Positions 44,720 through 54,359 of a DNA stretch of 64,000 nucleotides are shown in pieces (position 1 is the stretch's first letter; each line of letters begins with the position of its first letter). Under the pieces are notes generated by a model. It searched no databases. It was not told the DNA's origin and was given only the letters and a program-made list of their open reading frames with translations. Origin of the DNA: Opitutaceae bacterium (GTDB taxonomy: Bacteria > Verrucomicrobiota > Verrucomicrobiia > Opitutales > Opitutaceae); the NCBI GenBank assembly GCA_030648295.1, contig JAUSID010000085.1, positions 1 through 64,000 of the forward strand, written 5' to 3'. The translations under genes and the position numbers were made by a program.

Positions 44720-44820
44720 GGCCGCTGATCGTCGCTGACGATGAGAAGGACGTTCGGTGCGGTCCGGGCCGCCTCGGCGATGGCGAGCCTAACGCACAGG
44801 GCGAGGCCAACGTATCGCAT
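44711..44820 (-). pseudogene. Truncated sulfatase remnant
   Basis: A minus-strand frame beginning MRYVGLALCVRLAIAEAARTA reads on as PNVLLIVSDDQRPDT, the secretory start plus metal-binding motif of an S1 sulfatase. After about 37 residues, homology stops at the edge of the 106-bp inverted-repeat element and the frame runs on through repeat sequence. No formylglycine site or other sulfatase part is present. It overlaps the upstream part of the next plus-strand open frame. Confidence 0.75.
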
Positions 44821-44959
44821 TCGGTTTCATCGTCAGACGGGGATTGGGATCGATGTTCTCACGATGGAAAGGTCAGCGGCACGCGAGGGGAATGGAATTA
44901 CGTCGAAAAAAACAATGGGTCGTCCGACGCTTCGGCCGACATTGCAAACAAGCCTCACG

Positions 44960-46693
44960 ATGATGGCCAGGATGCCAGGCCGCCGGCGCGGTGGGGCCGC
45001 GCGGCGTTGGATTTTCCCGGTGGCGCTGCTGCTGTTGCCGTTCGGCGCCACGGCGGCCGCCCCTGAGTCGCTGGCAGCGCAGGCTCGGCGCAACGGCGAG
45101 CAGGCGAGGAAGGCACTGGTCGACAGCAACCGGATCATGCACGCATGGCTGCGTCACCGCGACCCGGATACGGGGTTGCTGCCGCGCAACGTCCAGGACA
45201 CGCCGCCGCTGTTCAAGCACGCGGTGAACCTGACCTGGACGGTGAAGGACTCGGCCGCCGACCTTTATCCCTTCATGGTGCTGGCCGCGCGCTTCACCGA
45301 GCCGACGCTGTATGGCGGCGCGATGCTCGACCTCCTGCGGCAGGAAGTCCTGTTGAGCACGCGGATCGGCCGGCTGGCGGACGATGTGCAGCCCGGGCGC
45401 GGCGGCTTCGTGCGGACGAAGCCGGACATGGGTGCGATCATCTTTGGTTCGAGCGAGTACATGAAGGACGGGCTGCTGCCCCTGACGGAGATGCTCGGCG
45501 ACACCCCGTGGTATCACCGGATGGAGGGAATTGCCGCCGATGTGATCCGGCACGCACCGTTCAAGACCAGCCATGGGGCGCTGCCGGCGCAAAGCTGCGA
45601 GGTAAATGGCAACATGCTCCAGGTCCTGAGCCGGCTGTATTGGAAAACCGGCGACGAGAATTACCTCAACACCGTCATCGCCATCGCGGACTTCTACCTG
45701 CTCGACATGCTGCCGAAGACGCAGTTTGTGCCGGTCGATCGCTGGGATTTTGCGGGCCAGAAACCCGTGGCACTGCGCTTTCGGCTTTCCGATCATGGCA
45801 ACGAGATCGTCGGCGGGCTTTCCGAGGCGTTCGTCCTCGCCAGCCACCAGCGGCCGGACAAGGCGGCGCAATACCGGCCGGCGTTTGTCTCGATGATGGA
45901 TCAGTTGCTGAAGCTCGGGCGGAACGCGGACGGAGTGTGGCATGACGAGATCGACATCGGCACCGGCGCGAGTCTGACCAAGCGACATGCCCATTGCTGG
46001 GGCTACATGTTCAACGGCGTCTACACCGCCTATATGGCCACGGGCGAAACCCGGTTTCGCGCCGCCGTTGAGCACGCGATCCAGTCGGTGGCGGAACGTC
46101 CGCGCTACCTGTTCGACGAGTCACCGCCGATCGCGAGCTGGAAGGCGAACGCCTATTCGGATTCGATCGAGTCGGCGCTCGTCCTGCTCAACCGGATCCC
46201 CCACGCCGGGCTCGCCCGGGAAATTGACCCCGCGGTCGAAAAGATGCGGGCCATCATCCGGCCGAGCGGAATCGTCGAGGGTTGGTATGGCGACGGAAAC
46301 ACGATCCGCACCCTGTTGATGTATGCGCTGTGGAAGTCGCAAGGCACGCAACTCGAACCTTGGAGTCGTACGGTGGCGTTGGGCGCCGTGCGGGAAGGCG
46401 ACGAGGTCACGCTCAGCGTCTCCGCACCGGAAGGTTGGTCGGGAATGCTGCGTTTCGATTATCCGCGCCACCGGGTGCACTGGCACCTGCCGGTGAATTA
46501 CCCGCGGCTCAACGAGTGGCCGGAGTGGTTCGCGGTCGAGGATGATCGCAGGTACTGGGTGCAGATCGGCAACGGCGTCCGTGAACCCCGGATTGGGGCC
46601 GAGCTGCGTCGCGGTCTGGCGGTCAACGTGGCGCGCGGCGAGACGTTGTTGATCAAGATAACCGAGGGTGGTGCGCCGCCGTATGGACGGTAG
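44960..46693 (+). CDS. Secreted alpha-helical protein, possible toroid glycoside-active enzyme
   Basis: This 577-residue secreted protein has its signal peptide after an Arg-rich n-region (RRWIFPVALLLLPFGATAAA). The mature part is mostly helical, with repeated long helices carrying conserved Trp/Tyr/His (WTVKDSAADLYPFMVLAARF, GLSEAFVLASHQRPD, HAHCWGYMFNGVYTAYMATGE), as in (alpha/alpha)6-toroid enzymes such as unsaturated uronyl hydrolases or C5-epimerases. A beta-rich C-terminal end follows. I do not recognise the family. Start 44960 is preferred; the frame is open to 44741, overlapping the sulfatase remnant. Confidence 0.75.
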   Translation: MMARMPGRRRGGAARRWIFPVALLLLPFGATAAAPESLAAQARRNGEQARKALVDSNRIMHAWLRHRDPDTGLLPRNVQDTPPLFKHAVNLTWTVKDSAADLYPFMVLAARFTEPTLYGGAMLDLLRQEVLLSTRIGRLADDVQPGRGGFVRTKPDMGAIIFGSSEYMKDGLLPLTEMLGDTPWYHRMEGIAADVIRHAPFKTSHGALPAQSCEVNGNMLQVLSRLYWKTGDENYLNTVIAIADFYLLDMLPKTQFVPVDRWDFAGQKPVALRFRLSDHGNEIVGGLSEAFVLASHQRPDKAAQYRPAFVSMMDQLLKLGRNADGVWHDEIDIGTGASLTKRHAHCWGYMFNGVYTAYMATGETRFRAAVEHAIQSVAERPRYLFDESPPIASWKANAYSDSIESALVLLNRIPHAGLAREIDPAVEKMRAIIRPSGIVEGWYGDGNTIRTLLMYALWKSQGTQLEPWSRTVALGAVREGDEVTLSVSAPEGWSGMLRFDYPRHRVHWHLPVNYPRLNEWPEWFAVEDDRRYWVQIGNGVREPRIGAELRRGLAVNVARGETLLIKITEGGAPPYGR

Positions 46694-46856
46694 GCCCGGC
46701 TCCGGGCGAGGTTGGTCTTTCTCGTTCTCCCTGACAGAACCTGCGGGCGAGACGCCCGCGCTCCCAGGGGAACAACGCCGTGTGATTCGTCGTGGTTTGG
46801 CGAATCCGAAATCCGAAATCCGCAATCCGAAATCGACCGGCGCCCGCGCTCCCCGG

Positions 46857-48896
46857 TCAATACCGCAGGTCGAGCTTCATCCAGATCATGCGCCCCGGCT
46901 CCATCACCCGCGTCACCTGCACATAACCCGGGATGGAACTGCCGCTCCGGCTCAAGTGCTCGGCGTAGGCGCGGTCGAAAATGTTGTCGATGCCCGCGGT
47001 GACACGCGCGTGCCGATGAAAACTCCAGCCCGCATTCAGGGCCGCGACCGCAAACGCATCCGACGTGGCGATGTCCTGGCCGGCGATATTGCCCTGATTG
47101 GGCGCGACCCGATGCTGGGCCGCCACCCAGCGACCCACGGCACCAGCCGACCATCTCACCCCGGCGTAGGCGAGCGCGAGCCGACCCTCGAGCGGCGGCT
47201 GCTGCGCGAGCGGACGGTGATCCGTGAGGTTGTCGCCGCGCACGTACGTGAGGCTCGCGTCCGCGCGCCAGTAACCGCCAAACCGCACCGACGTGGTCGC
47301 TTCGCCGCCCCACGTGCGGGCGTCGACATTCCGCGAGATGGTCGCGGTGCGCATGCCCTTCCGCACGCCGCTTTGGATGAGGATGTAATCGTCGATCCGG
47401 CTGGCGAACGTTGAAACCGATGCGGAAAAATTTCTTCCGCGCACGATCACGCCGGCGTCCAACTGTGCCGTGCGCTCCGGTTCGGTCGCGAACGCGCTCA
47501 CGGACGCTGCGTTCTCCTTCGAGAAAACCTCCCAATAATCGGGAAAGCGCGAGGCGTAACCGATTCCCGCATACGCAGTGGCCCGCCCGTGCTCGTGCTC
47601 GAGCCGGAAGAAACCCGATCCCAGCGCCTCGTGACGGTGCTGGCCCGCCGTCGGATTCGGCGTCGTTCCCGCCATGCCCGACGCGATCGTCGCGCGATGA
47701 TCTGTCATCCGCCAGCGATCGAGGCGCCCGCCCGCGATCCAGCGGCCGTGTTCCGACCACGGGTGCGCGAGTTCCGCAAACACCCCGGTCTGATCGAACT
47801 TCGCATCGTCCGTTCGCGGGAGCATCGACCAGGCGACGATCGCCGCATTCTCAGTGCTGCGGATCCGGTGGCGGTTGCTTTGGAAATCGATGCCGGTGTC
47901 GACGGTCGTGCCGGCCACGCGGCCGTTTGCCAGCAGCCGGCCGCCGCGCGTCCGCCGATCCGGATTCGACACCGAGGGATTCGGCATTGCGGCCGACGGC
48001 CGGAAGACGCGCTGGGTGTAGTTGTCCATCACGTGATCGACGGCATTGAGATACGCGCGGGCCTCGAGCCGCTGCAAAACTGCGCCGCTGACCTGGCGCG
48101 TGAATCCGAGCGCCAGGTTTTCGCGCGCGAATTTTGCGCCGTCCATTGCGCGATCCGCATAGCTTGCCTCACCGTCGCCGCGAGCCGCCGTCAGCTCGAT
48201 GACGGTTTGTGCATCCGTGGCCCACGCCACGGCGGTCTGCGCGTTCCAGCGTTCATAGCCGGAGTGAACTGCCGCGCCTTTGCCATCCTCGTAGTCGCGG
48301 GAGGCGGAACGGGTCACATTCGCCTCGACAAACGCCGGACGTACGACGGCGCGCAATCGCGCGGCCTGATCATTCCGCCCGAAACTGCCGAGCGTGATCG
48401 AACCGCTCGCGTCGTTGGTGTGGCGCATCGCCCAATCGGGATCGCGTTCAAAACGGACGACTCCGGCCGAGTACCCTGGTCCATCGACCACGCTCTGCGG
48501 CCCCTTGAGCACGGTGACGCGATCGAAAGCGGCGGGATGAACATACGCGGTGGGCGGATCCATCCGGTTGCCGCAGCCGCCGAGAATGACATTCCCATCC
48601 GCCAGGATGCCGAGCCGGGAGCCGGCCATTCCGCGCAAGACCGGGTCGCCATCGCTGCCGCCTTTGCGGATGACCGAGAATCCCGCGATGCCGCGCAGCA
48701 ATTCGGCGCCGTCCTGCACCGGCATCGGTTGGGCCGGTGACTGCGGATCGGCGGTGATGACGAGTGGTCGGTCGGCGTGGTGGGCGGTCACGACGACCGG
48801 TGAAAGCAGGATTTGCTGCGCGCCGCAGCGCGCGGCGGGAAGAATTGCGAGCAGGGTGATCGCACTGGTGGAAACGAGCGGGGAAGGGAAAATCAT
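46857..48896 (-). CDS. oprC: TonB-dependent copper receptor (OprC/NosA type)
   Basis: The 679 residues begin with a signal peptide (IFPSPLVSTSAITLLAILPAA). The plug matches the copper-receptor class: GMAGSRLGILADGNVILGGC, MDPPTAYVHPAAFDRVTVLKGPQSVV, and GPGYSAGVVRFERD are close to OprC/NosA. The barrel continues to KLDLRY. The family imports copper, which nitrous-oxide reductase or other cuproenzymes need. It is shorter than the sugar-type receptors in the window. ATG at 48896 is chosen because the open frame to 49193 lacks a signal. A CxxC protein lies 130 bases upstream on the same strand. Confidence 0.9.
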   Translation of the reverse strand: MIFPSPLVSTSAITLLAILPAARCGAQQILLSPVVVTAHHADRPLVITADPQSPAQPMPVQDGAELLRGIAGFSVIRKGGSDGDPVLRGMAGSRLGILADGNVILGGCGNRMDPPTAYVHPAAFDRVTVLKGPQSVVDGPGYSAGVVRFERDPDWAMRHTNDASGSITLGSFGRNDQAARLRAVVRPAFVEANVTRSASRDYEDGKGAAVHSGYERWNAQTAVAWATDAQTVIELTAARGDGEASYADRAMDGAKFARENLALGFTRQVSGAVLQRLEARAYLNAVDHVMDNYTQRVFRPSAAMPNPSVSNPDRRTRGGRLLANGRVAGTTVDTGIDFQSNRHRIRSTENAAIVAWSMLPRTDDAKFDQTGVFAELAHPWSEHGRWIAGGRLDRWRMTDHRATIASGMAGTTPNPTAGQHRHEALGSGFFRLEHEHGRATAYAGIGYASRFPDYWEVFSKENAASVSAFATEPERTAQLDAGVIVRGRNFSASVSTFASRIDDYILIQSGVRKGMRTATISRNVDARTWGGEATTSVRFGGYWRADASLTYVRGDNLTDHRPLAQQPPLEGRLALAYAGVRWSAGAVGRWVAAQHRVAPNQGNIAGQDIATSDAFAVAALNAGWSFHRHARVTAGIDNIFDRAYAEHLSRSGSSIPGYVQVTRVMEPGRMIWMKLDLRY

Positions 48897-49026
48897 GAAC
48901 GGACAAGGACAGGGGAGGGACGACTTCACGCCGCGCGGAATGTTTCCGCGCCGGTGCGGCATTGATGGGCAGTCGAAACAACACGGGCTGTGCCCGTGGT
49001 GAGAGCGTGCAGGCGCACGCCAGCGC
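48897..49026. other. Short gap within the copper-receptor transcription unit
   Basis: The 130 bases lie between the CxxC protein stop and the copper receptor start. No hairpin repeat is obvious; a read-through transcript is plausible. Confidence 0.3.
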
Positions 49027-49515
49027 TCAGGCTGCGGTCGTGACTGCAAACCGCGGTGGTGGCACCGGCGGAGCCGCGCGCCAGCTTGGTGGTTGCGGCG
49101 AGTTGTCAGGTCGAGCGAACGCGATCCGGTTCGGCGATTCGGCAGCGATTGCCCTGACGGAAGGAAGGAGCAGGAGCGGTTTTTCGGTCGCATGAAGATC
49201 GACTGTCACATCGCCGGCTTGATCGTGCCTTGCCGCCTGGATGGTCCGGCAGGCGCCGCACATCGCATCAGGCGAGAACGTGGTCTCGAGCGCGGCGGCC
49301 AGCGGCTGCACCCGCGAATACGAAAACCACATTCGCGCCCATGCGGCGACCTGGAGTACATCCCAGTGTGCCCCCGTGGCCAGCGTCCACCCGAGCAGGA
49401 GCACGATGACTCGTGCGCGATCGCGCCGGCCGATTCGGCGAACACGAGCACGTCCGCCCCTGCGCCCGAGACGGGGGCGCAGGCAGGAAGGCAGGATCGT
49501 ACCGATGGCCAGCAT
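49027..49515 (-). CDS. Small membrane-anchored CxxC protein next to the copper receptor
   Basis: This 162-residue protein has a basic N-terminus and one hydrophobic segment (RVIVLLLGWTLATGAH). The conserved-looking region WDVLQVAAWARMWFSYSR then leads to AALETTFSPDAMCGACRTI, with a C86-x2-C89 pair. The rest is low-complexity and Pro-rich. I have seen small proteins with a helical W-x-L-Q-V segment and CxxC beside copper receptors, and infer a role in copper handling. The function is otherwise unknown. It is co-directional with the receptor and preceded by an FNR-like site. Confidence 0.7.
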   Translation of the reverse strand: MLAIGTILPSCLRPRLGRRGGRARVRRIGRRDRARVIVLLLGWTLATGAHWDVLQVAAWARMWFSYSRVQPLAAALETTFSPDAMCGACRTIQAARHDQAGDVTVDLHATEKPLLLLPSVRAIAAESPNRIAFARPDNSPQPPSWRAAPPVPPPRFAVTTAA

Positions 49516-49892
49516 CGCCGAACACTAGCCCGATCGGGTCAGTGCGTCTTTGACTTATATCAATGCCACGGCTGATTGCAAAAGCCGGGCAGCGCGGGCC
49601 TCCGACCTTCCGAGACATTGCGGGCGAGACGCCCGCGCTCCCAGGGCCGATCGCCATAGTGGCTGCGGCATCCCTTCGACAAGCTCCTGTCTCCTACATT
49701 CCGATATCCGTCGATGTAGGAGCGAGCTTGCTCGCGATGGGGAGCGGGACGGCCGCACCGCGATCGTTGCGACCGGGGGCGGTCGCGCTCCCATTCAAGG
49801 CAATCGCCTGCAAGCAGGCTCCTACGTTCCGATCTCCGTTGGTGTAGGAGCGAGCTTGCTCGCGATTTCAGCCGCGCCGAGCACGGCGCGGC
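49516..49892. repeat. Intergenic region: FNR-like box and palindromic repeats
   Basis: Near the CxxC gene are an FNR-like box (49550-49563) and AT-rich sequence. From about 49619 the gap fills with repeats: a CGGGCGAGACGCCCGCGCTC palindrome, GGCTGCGGCATCCCTTCGAC, and two GGAGCGAGCTTGCTCGCGAT elements. No gene. Confidence 0.55.
49550..49563. promoter_or_regulatory. FNR/CRP-family box upstream of the copper unit
   Basis: TTGAC-TTAT-ATCAA matches the FNR/Anr consensus TTGAT-N4-ATCAA with one mismatch. It lies 35 bases upstream of the CxxC protein start, a usual activator position. NosA/OprC receptors are associated with anaerobic growth in Pseudomonas. No FNR gene is in the window. Confidence 0.5.
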
Positions 49893-52800
49893 TCAGAACT
49901 GCCCGCGGACGCCGACCGTCCAGAACGCACCATAATCGGAGTGGCGGATCAGGATGTCGGTGCGGTTCGGGCCCCAATATGTGCGCTGCGGCCGGTTGAA
50001 GATGTTGCGCGCATTTACGAAAAACGTGGCGCGCGGGGAGAACCGGTAGCCCAACTGCATGTCGTGCGCGGACCGCTCGCCGTTCATCGCCACCCAGCCG
50101 CGCGCGGTGGTGCTGGTGGAAACGGCGCCCGGACGGTAAATCGGCACCCAGACGAAATTCCAGCGGAAGGTGAACCCGCGCGGGTGATCGAAGGAGATGC
50201 CGCCGTTCGCCAGGTTTTCCGGCCGGCGGAAGTTCTCGTAATCGTCGAAGTGCAGCACCGTGTAGTTGCCGAACACCGACAGCCGCTTCCAGATTCCGGG
50301 CAGGAACACCATGTTCTGCCGGTAGCTGAATTCGACCGTGCTGACGTGCGCCTTGCCGATGTTTTCGACGGTGGTGACGCGAAAGCCGCGAAGATCAAGC
50401 CCGTCCTGATTCGGGAAATCCTCGTCCGGATCCAGATCGTACCGGTTACTGCGAATCAGGTTCGTGATGTCGCGCCGCGAGCCCGAGACGGTGAAGAACC
50501 CGGCCCGCTTCGGGAAGTAGTACTCCGCACTGAAAAACAAGTTCCGGCCGTGCTCCGGCTGCAGACCCGGATTCGGTATGTTAGCGGTGGGCGGGATCAC
50601 ATCCTCGTTGACCGTCACTCCGCTGGCCAGATTGTTGAGGTTCGGCCGCGTGATGGAATCATTGAACGAGGCGCGGAACACGATGTCGCTCGTCAGCCGG
50701 TACGTCGCGTGCAGGTACTTCAGCCAGGTGTGATAGTCCGAGGAGTTGACGGCATCGGTGCCGTATCGGGCTTGATAATACTCGGCTGTAGTGGTGGGGA
50801 TGTTGGCCAGCGGGTTCCCGGTCAGGACCAACTTGGCGTAATTATCGCCGCGATCCGTCGGCCCGCGGGCTGAGCTGCGCGTTTTCTCCACGCGGACTCC
50901 CGGGGCGAGGTCAAACCTGGGCGTCACCTTCAGGATGAGCTGGCTGTAGGCGGAGTCGATTTGCTCCTTGATGTCCCAGTGGTTCCGCAGGGCGAGGAGC
51001 AATTTCTGCTCATCCGAGGGCTGCACAAATCGTTCCGGGTGCGCGCCGAACTCTCGCGCCATCCAGAAGCGGTCGAGCGCGGGCAAGTCCTGCAGGTTGC
51101 CGCCGGCGAGATTCCCCACGCTGTAATGCGCCTCCGGGGTCCAGCGCTCGTCGCCGGTATTCGGCAGTTGGTCGGGCCCAAGGTACGTGTACGACGGGTT
51201 GGCGGGTTGGAAGCGATCGACGTTTCGAATCTGTTCGCTGATGTCGCCACCCCACTTCAAGACCGCGGGGATTTTCCAGCTCTGCCACGAATAGCGCAGG
51301 TCGGTCTTGGCCGTCCATTTCTGGTCCTTGCCCGTATTGGTTCGCAGGTTCATCCGCGCGGGAAACGTGTAGTTCTCGAGCCGGCGCCAGTCCGGACCGG
51401 CCAGTTGGGTGATGTTGATCGCCTCATCGCCGCCGTTTTCCCGGTCCCAGCGGAGGGTGAGGCCGGGTAGCTGACTCGTGGTGGCGGTGTCGAAGAAACC
51501 CATTTCGACGGTGTGATAATAATTCGTGCTGCGCGACATCTGGGCCTGGGCGTCCGCGCGGAAGGCGCCGCGCCGGTAGGTGGCACCGAGCGCCGGAGTC
51601 ACGGTCGCGCCGTGCTTGTTGAAGCCGTTCCCGCTGTAGAACTCCGACGTCGCGTTGGTCGACGTCTGGCTGTTGAGCGAGTATTCGACCGCGGGGTCCC
51701 GTGGGTCCGTCGCCAGCTGGCCGTTGATCGCATTGTTGAACCGCAGCGCGGCGTTCCGCTGGTAATTGCGGGCGGAATACGTGTTGTAGTCGATCCGGCC
51801 CCACACCATCACGTCGGGCGAGAGCTTGTAGTCGAGCCGCAGGTTATAATTTCCGCGGCTGGTGATCTTCGGCGCGTCGATCAGGGAAACGTTGTTGAGC
51901 CGCGGAATTTCGGTGGCGTTGTCGGACGCATCGTTATTGGCCGTGTAAGCATGGCTGACGAGGTTCTGCTCGCCCATCGTCCGCGAGAAGCTCACGCCGG
52001 CAATCACGCCCAGTCGTTCGCGAAACACGTCGGAATACTCGAGCGACCCGTTGGGCTGGAGCTTGAAGAGCTTGCGATCGCTTGGTCCCGGCGTTCGCTG
52101 CAGCGTCGCCTGGTGCGAATTGATCCCCGTGCTGGCCGACCAGCGGACGAGCCGGCCTTTCCGGTCGAACGCGCCGCGGCTGCGGAGGTTGACCACGCCG
52201 GCGAGCGCACTGCCGGAGACGTCTGGCGTCGGGGTCTTGCTCAGTTCGACCGTTTCGATGCTGGAAATAGAGAGCTGCTCGAACTCGAACGCCCTCCCGG
52301 TGCCGATGCTCGACGAGCCGGCGCTCGCGATCGGGGCGCCGTCCATCAGGATGGTCGCGTACTTCGGGTCGAGCCCGCCGATGCTGACCGTCCGGACGTC
52401 GGCGTCAACGTAGTCCAGCATCACGCCGGGCATCAGCTTCATGAATTCGCCGACATTGCCCTCGGAGACGTCACCGAAGGCGTCCGAGGCGACGACCTGC
52501 TTGATCTCGAGCGCGGACTTCTGCTCCTGGATGGCTTGGAAGTTGCCGTCGCGCTCCGTGGTCACCCGGAACTCGCCGAGCTTCACGACCGCATCGTCCG
52601 CTTTGCTGCCCATCGAGAAATCGCGGGTCACCGTCTGGCCGGCACCGACGAGCACGGTCGCTTCCGCGGGATCAAGTCCGGCATACGACACGACGAGCCG
52701 GGCATCGCCGGCGGGAACGCCCGTGAGCGTGTAAACGCCGCCTGATTCCGCCACCGTGGAAACGCTGGTGCCTGCGACCGTGACGGTGGCGCTGCGCAGA

Positions 52801-52952
52801 TACTGGCCGGTCCCCTGGTTCAGGATCCGGCCGGTGATCGTGCCGGTGCCGGTTTGGGCCTGGATTGTGAGGGGGCTGGCGAGAACGAGAATAGCGCCGA
52901 GCGCGCCGAGCGCGGCGCGAATTTTTCCAAAACGCGGGATGAGGTATGGCAT
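49893..52952 (-). CDS. TonB-dependent receptor with carboxypeptidase-like N-terminal domain
   Basis: The 1019 residues begin with a signal peptide (about 1-32). A carboxypeptidase-regulatory-like beta-sandwich (GTITGRILNQGTGQYLRSAT to about 115) is next, then KLGEFRVTTERDGN and the plug starting at ALEIKQVVASDAFGDVSEGNV. MKLMPGVMLDYVDADVRTVSI and SIGTGRAFEFEQLSISSIETVEL are plug landmarks. The barrel ends VGVRGQF. The type is common in Proteobacteria and Verrucomicrobia for oligosaccharide uptake. It differs from the two receptors at the left end and from the copper receptor. Plus-strand esterase and sulfatases diverge from it. Confidence 0.92.
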   Translation of the reverse strand: MPYLIPRFGKIRAALGALGAILVLASPLTIQAQTGTGTITGRILNQGTGQYLRSATVTVAGTSVSTVAESGGVYTLTGVPAGDARLVVSYAGLDPAEATVLVGAGQTVTRDFSMGSKADDAVVKLGEFRVTTERDGNFQAIQEQKSALEIKQVVASDAFGDVSEGNVGEFMKLMPGVMLDYVDADVRTVSIGGLDPKYATILMDGAPIASAGSSSIGTGRAFEFEQLSISSIETVELSKTPTPDVSGSALAGVVNLRSRGAFDRKGRLVRWSASTGINSHQATLQRTPGPSDRKLFKLQPNGSLEYSDVFRERLGVIAGVSFSRTMGEQNLVSHAYTANNDASDNATEIPRLNNVSLIDAPKITSRGNYNLRLDYKLSPDVMVWGRIDYNTYSARNYQRNAALRFNNAINGQLATDPRDPAVEYSLNSQTSTNATSEFYSGNGFNKHGATVTPALGATYRRGAFRADAQAQMSRSTNYYHTVEMGFFDTATTSQLPGLTLRWDRENGGDEAINITQLAGPDWRRLENYTFPARMNLRTNTGKDQKWTAKTDLRYSWQSWKIPAVLKWGGDISEQIRNVDRFQPANPSYTYLGPDQLPNTGDERWTPEAHYSVGNLAGGNLQDLPALDRFWMAREFGAHPERFVQPSDEQKLLLALRNHWDIKEQIDSAYSQLILKVTPRFDLAPGVRVEKTRSSARGPTDRGDNYAKLVLTGNPLANIPTTTAEYYQARYGTDAVNSSDYHTWLKYLHATYRLTSDIVFRASFNDSITRPNLNNLASGVTVNEDVIPPTANIPNPGLQPEHGRNLFFSAEYYFPKRAGFFTVSGSRRDITNLIRSNRYDLDPDEDFPNQDGLDLRGFRVTTVENIGKAHVSTVEFSYRQNMVFLPGIWKRLSVFGNYTVLHFDDYENFRRPENLANGGISFDHPRGFTFRWNFVWVPIYRPGAVSTSTTARGWVAMNGERSAHDMQLGYRFSPRATFFVNARNIFNRPQRTYWGPNRTDILIRHSDYGAFWTVGVRGQF

Positions 52953-53417
52953 GGTGGTAGTTCAGTCAGGGTTTGGTGAAAGAATCGGAAACCGTGGCGG
53001 CGGAGTCCGTCGCTTGGGCGAGGGCGGCGGGGCGCGACCGCGTTTACAGGGTAGACGGCGGTCGTGTTGTCAGGCTAACAGCGGCGAGCCGAAGTCAACC
53101 TCGGGCCAAAGACAACAGATCAATGAACCCTAGGATTGATCCCTCGAATGACGCCTGGGAGCGCGGGCGTCCCGCCCGCAATTGAGTTCCCTGTCGGTGG
53201 TGCGGTGTCGCGCCGAACGAATCGGGAGGTGCAATGGCCGAACGGCGGCGCCTCCGAAGGATTTGTGCTGGTCGTGTAGAGGCGGCCATTGCATCTTCGG
53301 TCCGCAGTCGGTCGCCGCACGCTGCAACTGGCATTGAGCGGAAGCAGCGCAACGGTTTCGAAGCCGGCTGTCCATTTACCGATCGATCTAAATTTTTCGG
53401 TTCCCCCCCGACTCCCC
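52953..53417. repeat. Divergent intergenic region with repeats
   Basis: The 465-base gap between the TonB receptor (minus) and the esterase (plus) includes a CTGGGAGCGCGGGCG palindrome at 53155-53180. Nearer the receptor are GC-rich sequences with no clear promoter. The region 53220-53400 has open frames in both directions that do not look coding. No paired palindrome of the GTCATC type is present here. Confidence 0.5.
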
Positions 53418-54359
53418 ATGAAAAGTCCTCAACTGCTCGTTCGCGGCATCGTGCTCGCGTCGCTTCTCCTCGGCTCGGTGCCGGCGACGGTCCTGGCCCA
53501 GCAATCGAAAAAAGCCGCGCCGGTGCGGCCCGCGCCAGATCTCACGGACGTCAGTTACGGTCCGCACGAGCGGAATATCCTCGATCTGTGGAAAGCGAAA
53601 TCGAGCAAGCCAACACCACTGGTGGTGTTCATCCACGGCGGAGGCTTCCGCGCCGGCGGGAAGGAAAATATTTCCGTGCCGATGCTCCAGCAACTACTGG
53701 CGCGGGGCATCACCGTCATGGCGATCAACTACCGGTTGTCGCCCCAGGTCAGCTTCCCCGCGCATTACATGGATTCGGCGCGGGCGATCCAGTTCGCCCG
53801 CACGAAGGCGAAGGAGTGGAACATCGATCCGAAGCGCATCGGCGCGACGGGCGGCTCGGCCGGCGCCGGCACGTCGCTCTGGATCGGTTTCCACGATGAG
53901 ATGGCTGTTCCGAAGAGCGCGGATCCGGTGCTGCGGCAGTCGACGCGACTTACCTGCATGGCGGTGATCGGCGCGCAGAGCAGTTACGATCCGCGGGATA
54001 TCACCAAATGGGTCGGCGCGTCGGCAGCCGAGCATCCGGCGTTGTTGCCATTCTTCGGCGTGAAACCGGAGGAGCGCGACACCCCGAAGGCGCACAAGAT
54101 TTACGAGGCGGCATCCGCGATCAACTACCTGACGCGCGACGATCCGCCGGTGTATGCCTACTATTCAGAAGGACGCGTGCTCCCCGCCACTGCGAAGGCA
54201 GGGCAGGGAATTCACCACATCAACTTCGGGCTGCGACTGAAGGAGAGGATGGATGCGCTTGGCATCGAGTGCACCGTTCGGCATCGCGATGAAGGCGCGA
54301 AGCCCGACGAGGAAATCGTTGCGTTCTTCGTCAAGCACCTGAAACCGGCCGGCGCGTAG
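53418..54359 (+). CDS. Secreted alpha/beta hydrolase (esterase)
   Basis: This 313-residue protein is exported by a Sec signal (about 1-27). The oxyanion-hole motif HGGGFRAGG (73-81) and the nucleophile elbow GGSAG (Ser147) place it in the hormone-sensitive-lipase/acetyl-esterase group. The usual general base is likely in the [10 protein letters not shown] or later region, and a late His is in VRHRDEGAK. Removing acetyl or other ester groups from polysaccharide would fit its place next to a sugar-type TonB receptor and sulfatases. Start 53418 gives the signal; the frame opens at 53289. Confidence 0.9.
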   Translation: MKSPQLLVRGIVLASLLLGSVPATVLAQQSKKAAPVRPAPDLTDVSYGPHERNILDLWKAKSSKPTPLVVFIHGGGFRAGGKENISVPMLQQLLARGITVMAINYRLSPQVSFPAHYMDSARAIQFARTKAKEWNIDPKRIGATGGSAGAGTSLWIGFHDEMAVPKSADPVLRQSTRLTCMAVIGAQSSYDPRDITKWVGASAAEHPALLPFFGVKPEERDTPKAHKIYEAASAINYLTRDDPPVYAYYSEGRVLPATAKAGQGIHHINFGLRLKERMDALGIECTVRHRDEGAKPDEEIVAFFVKHLKPAGA

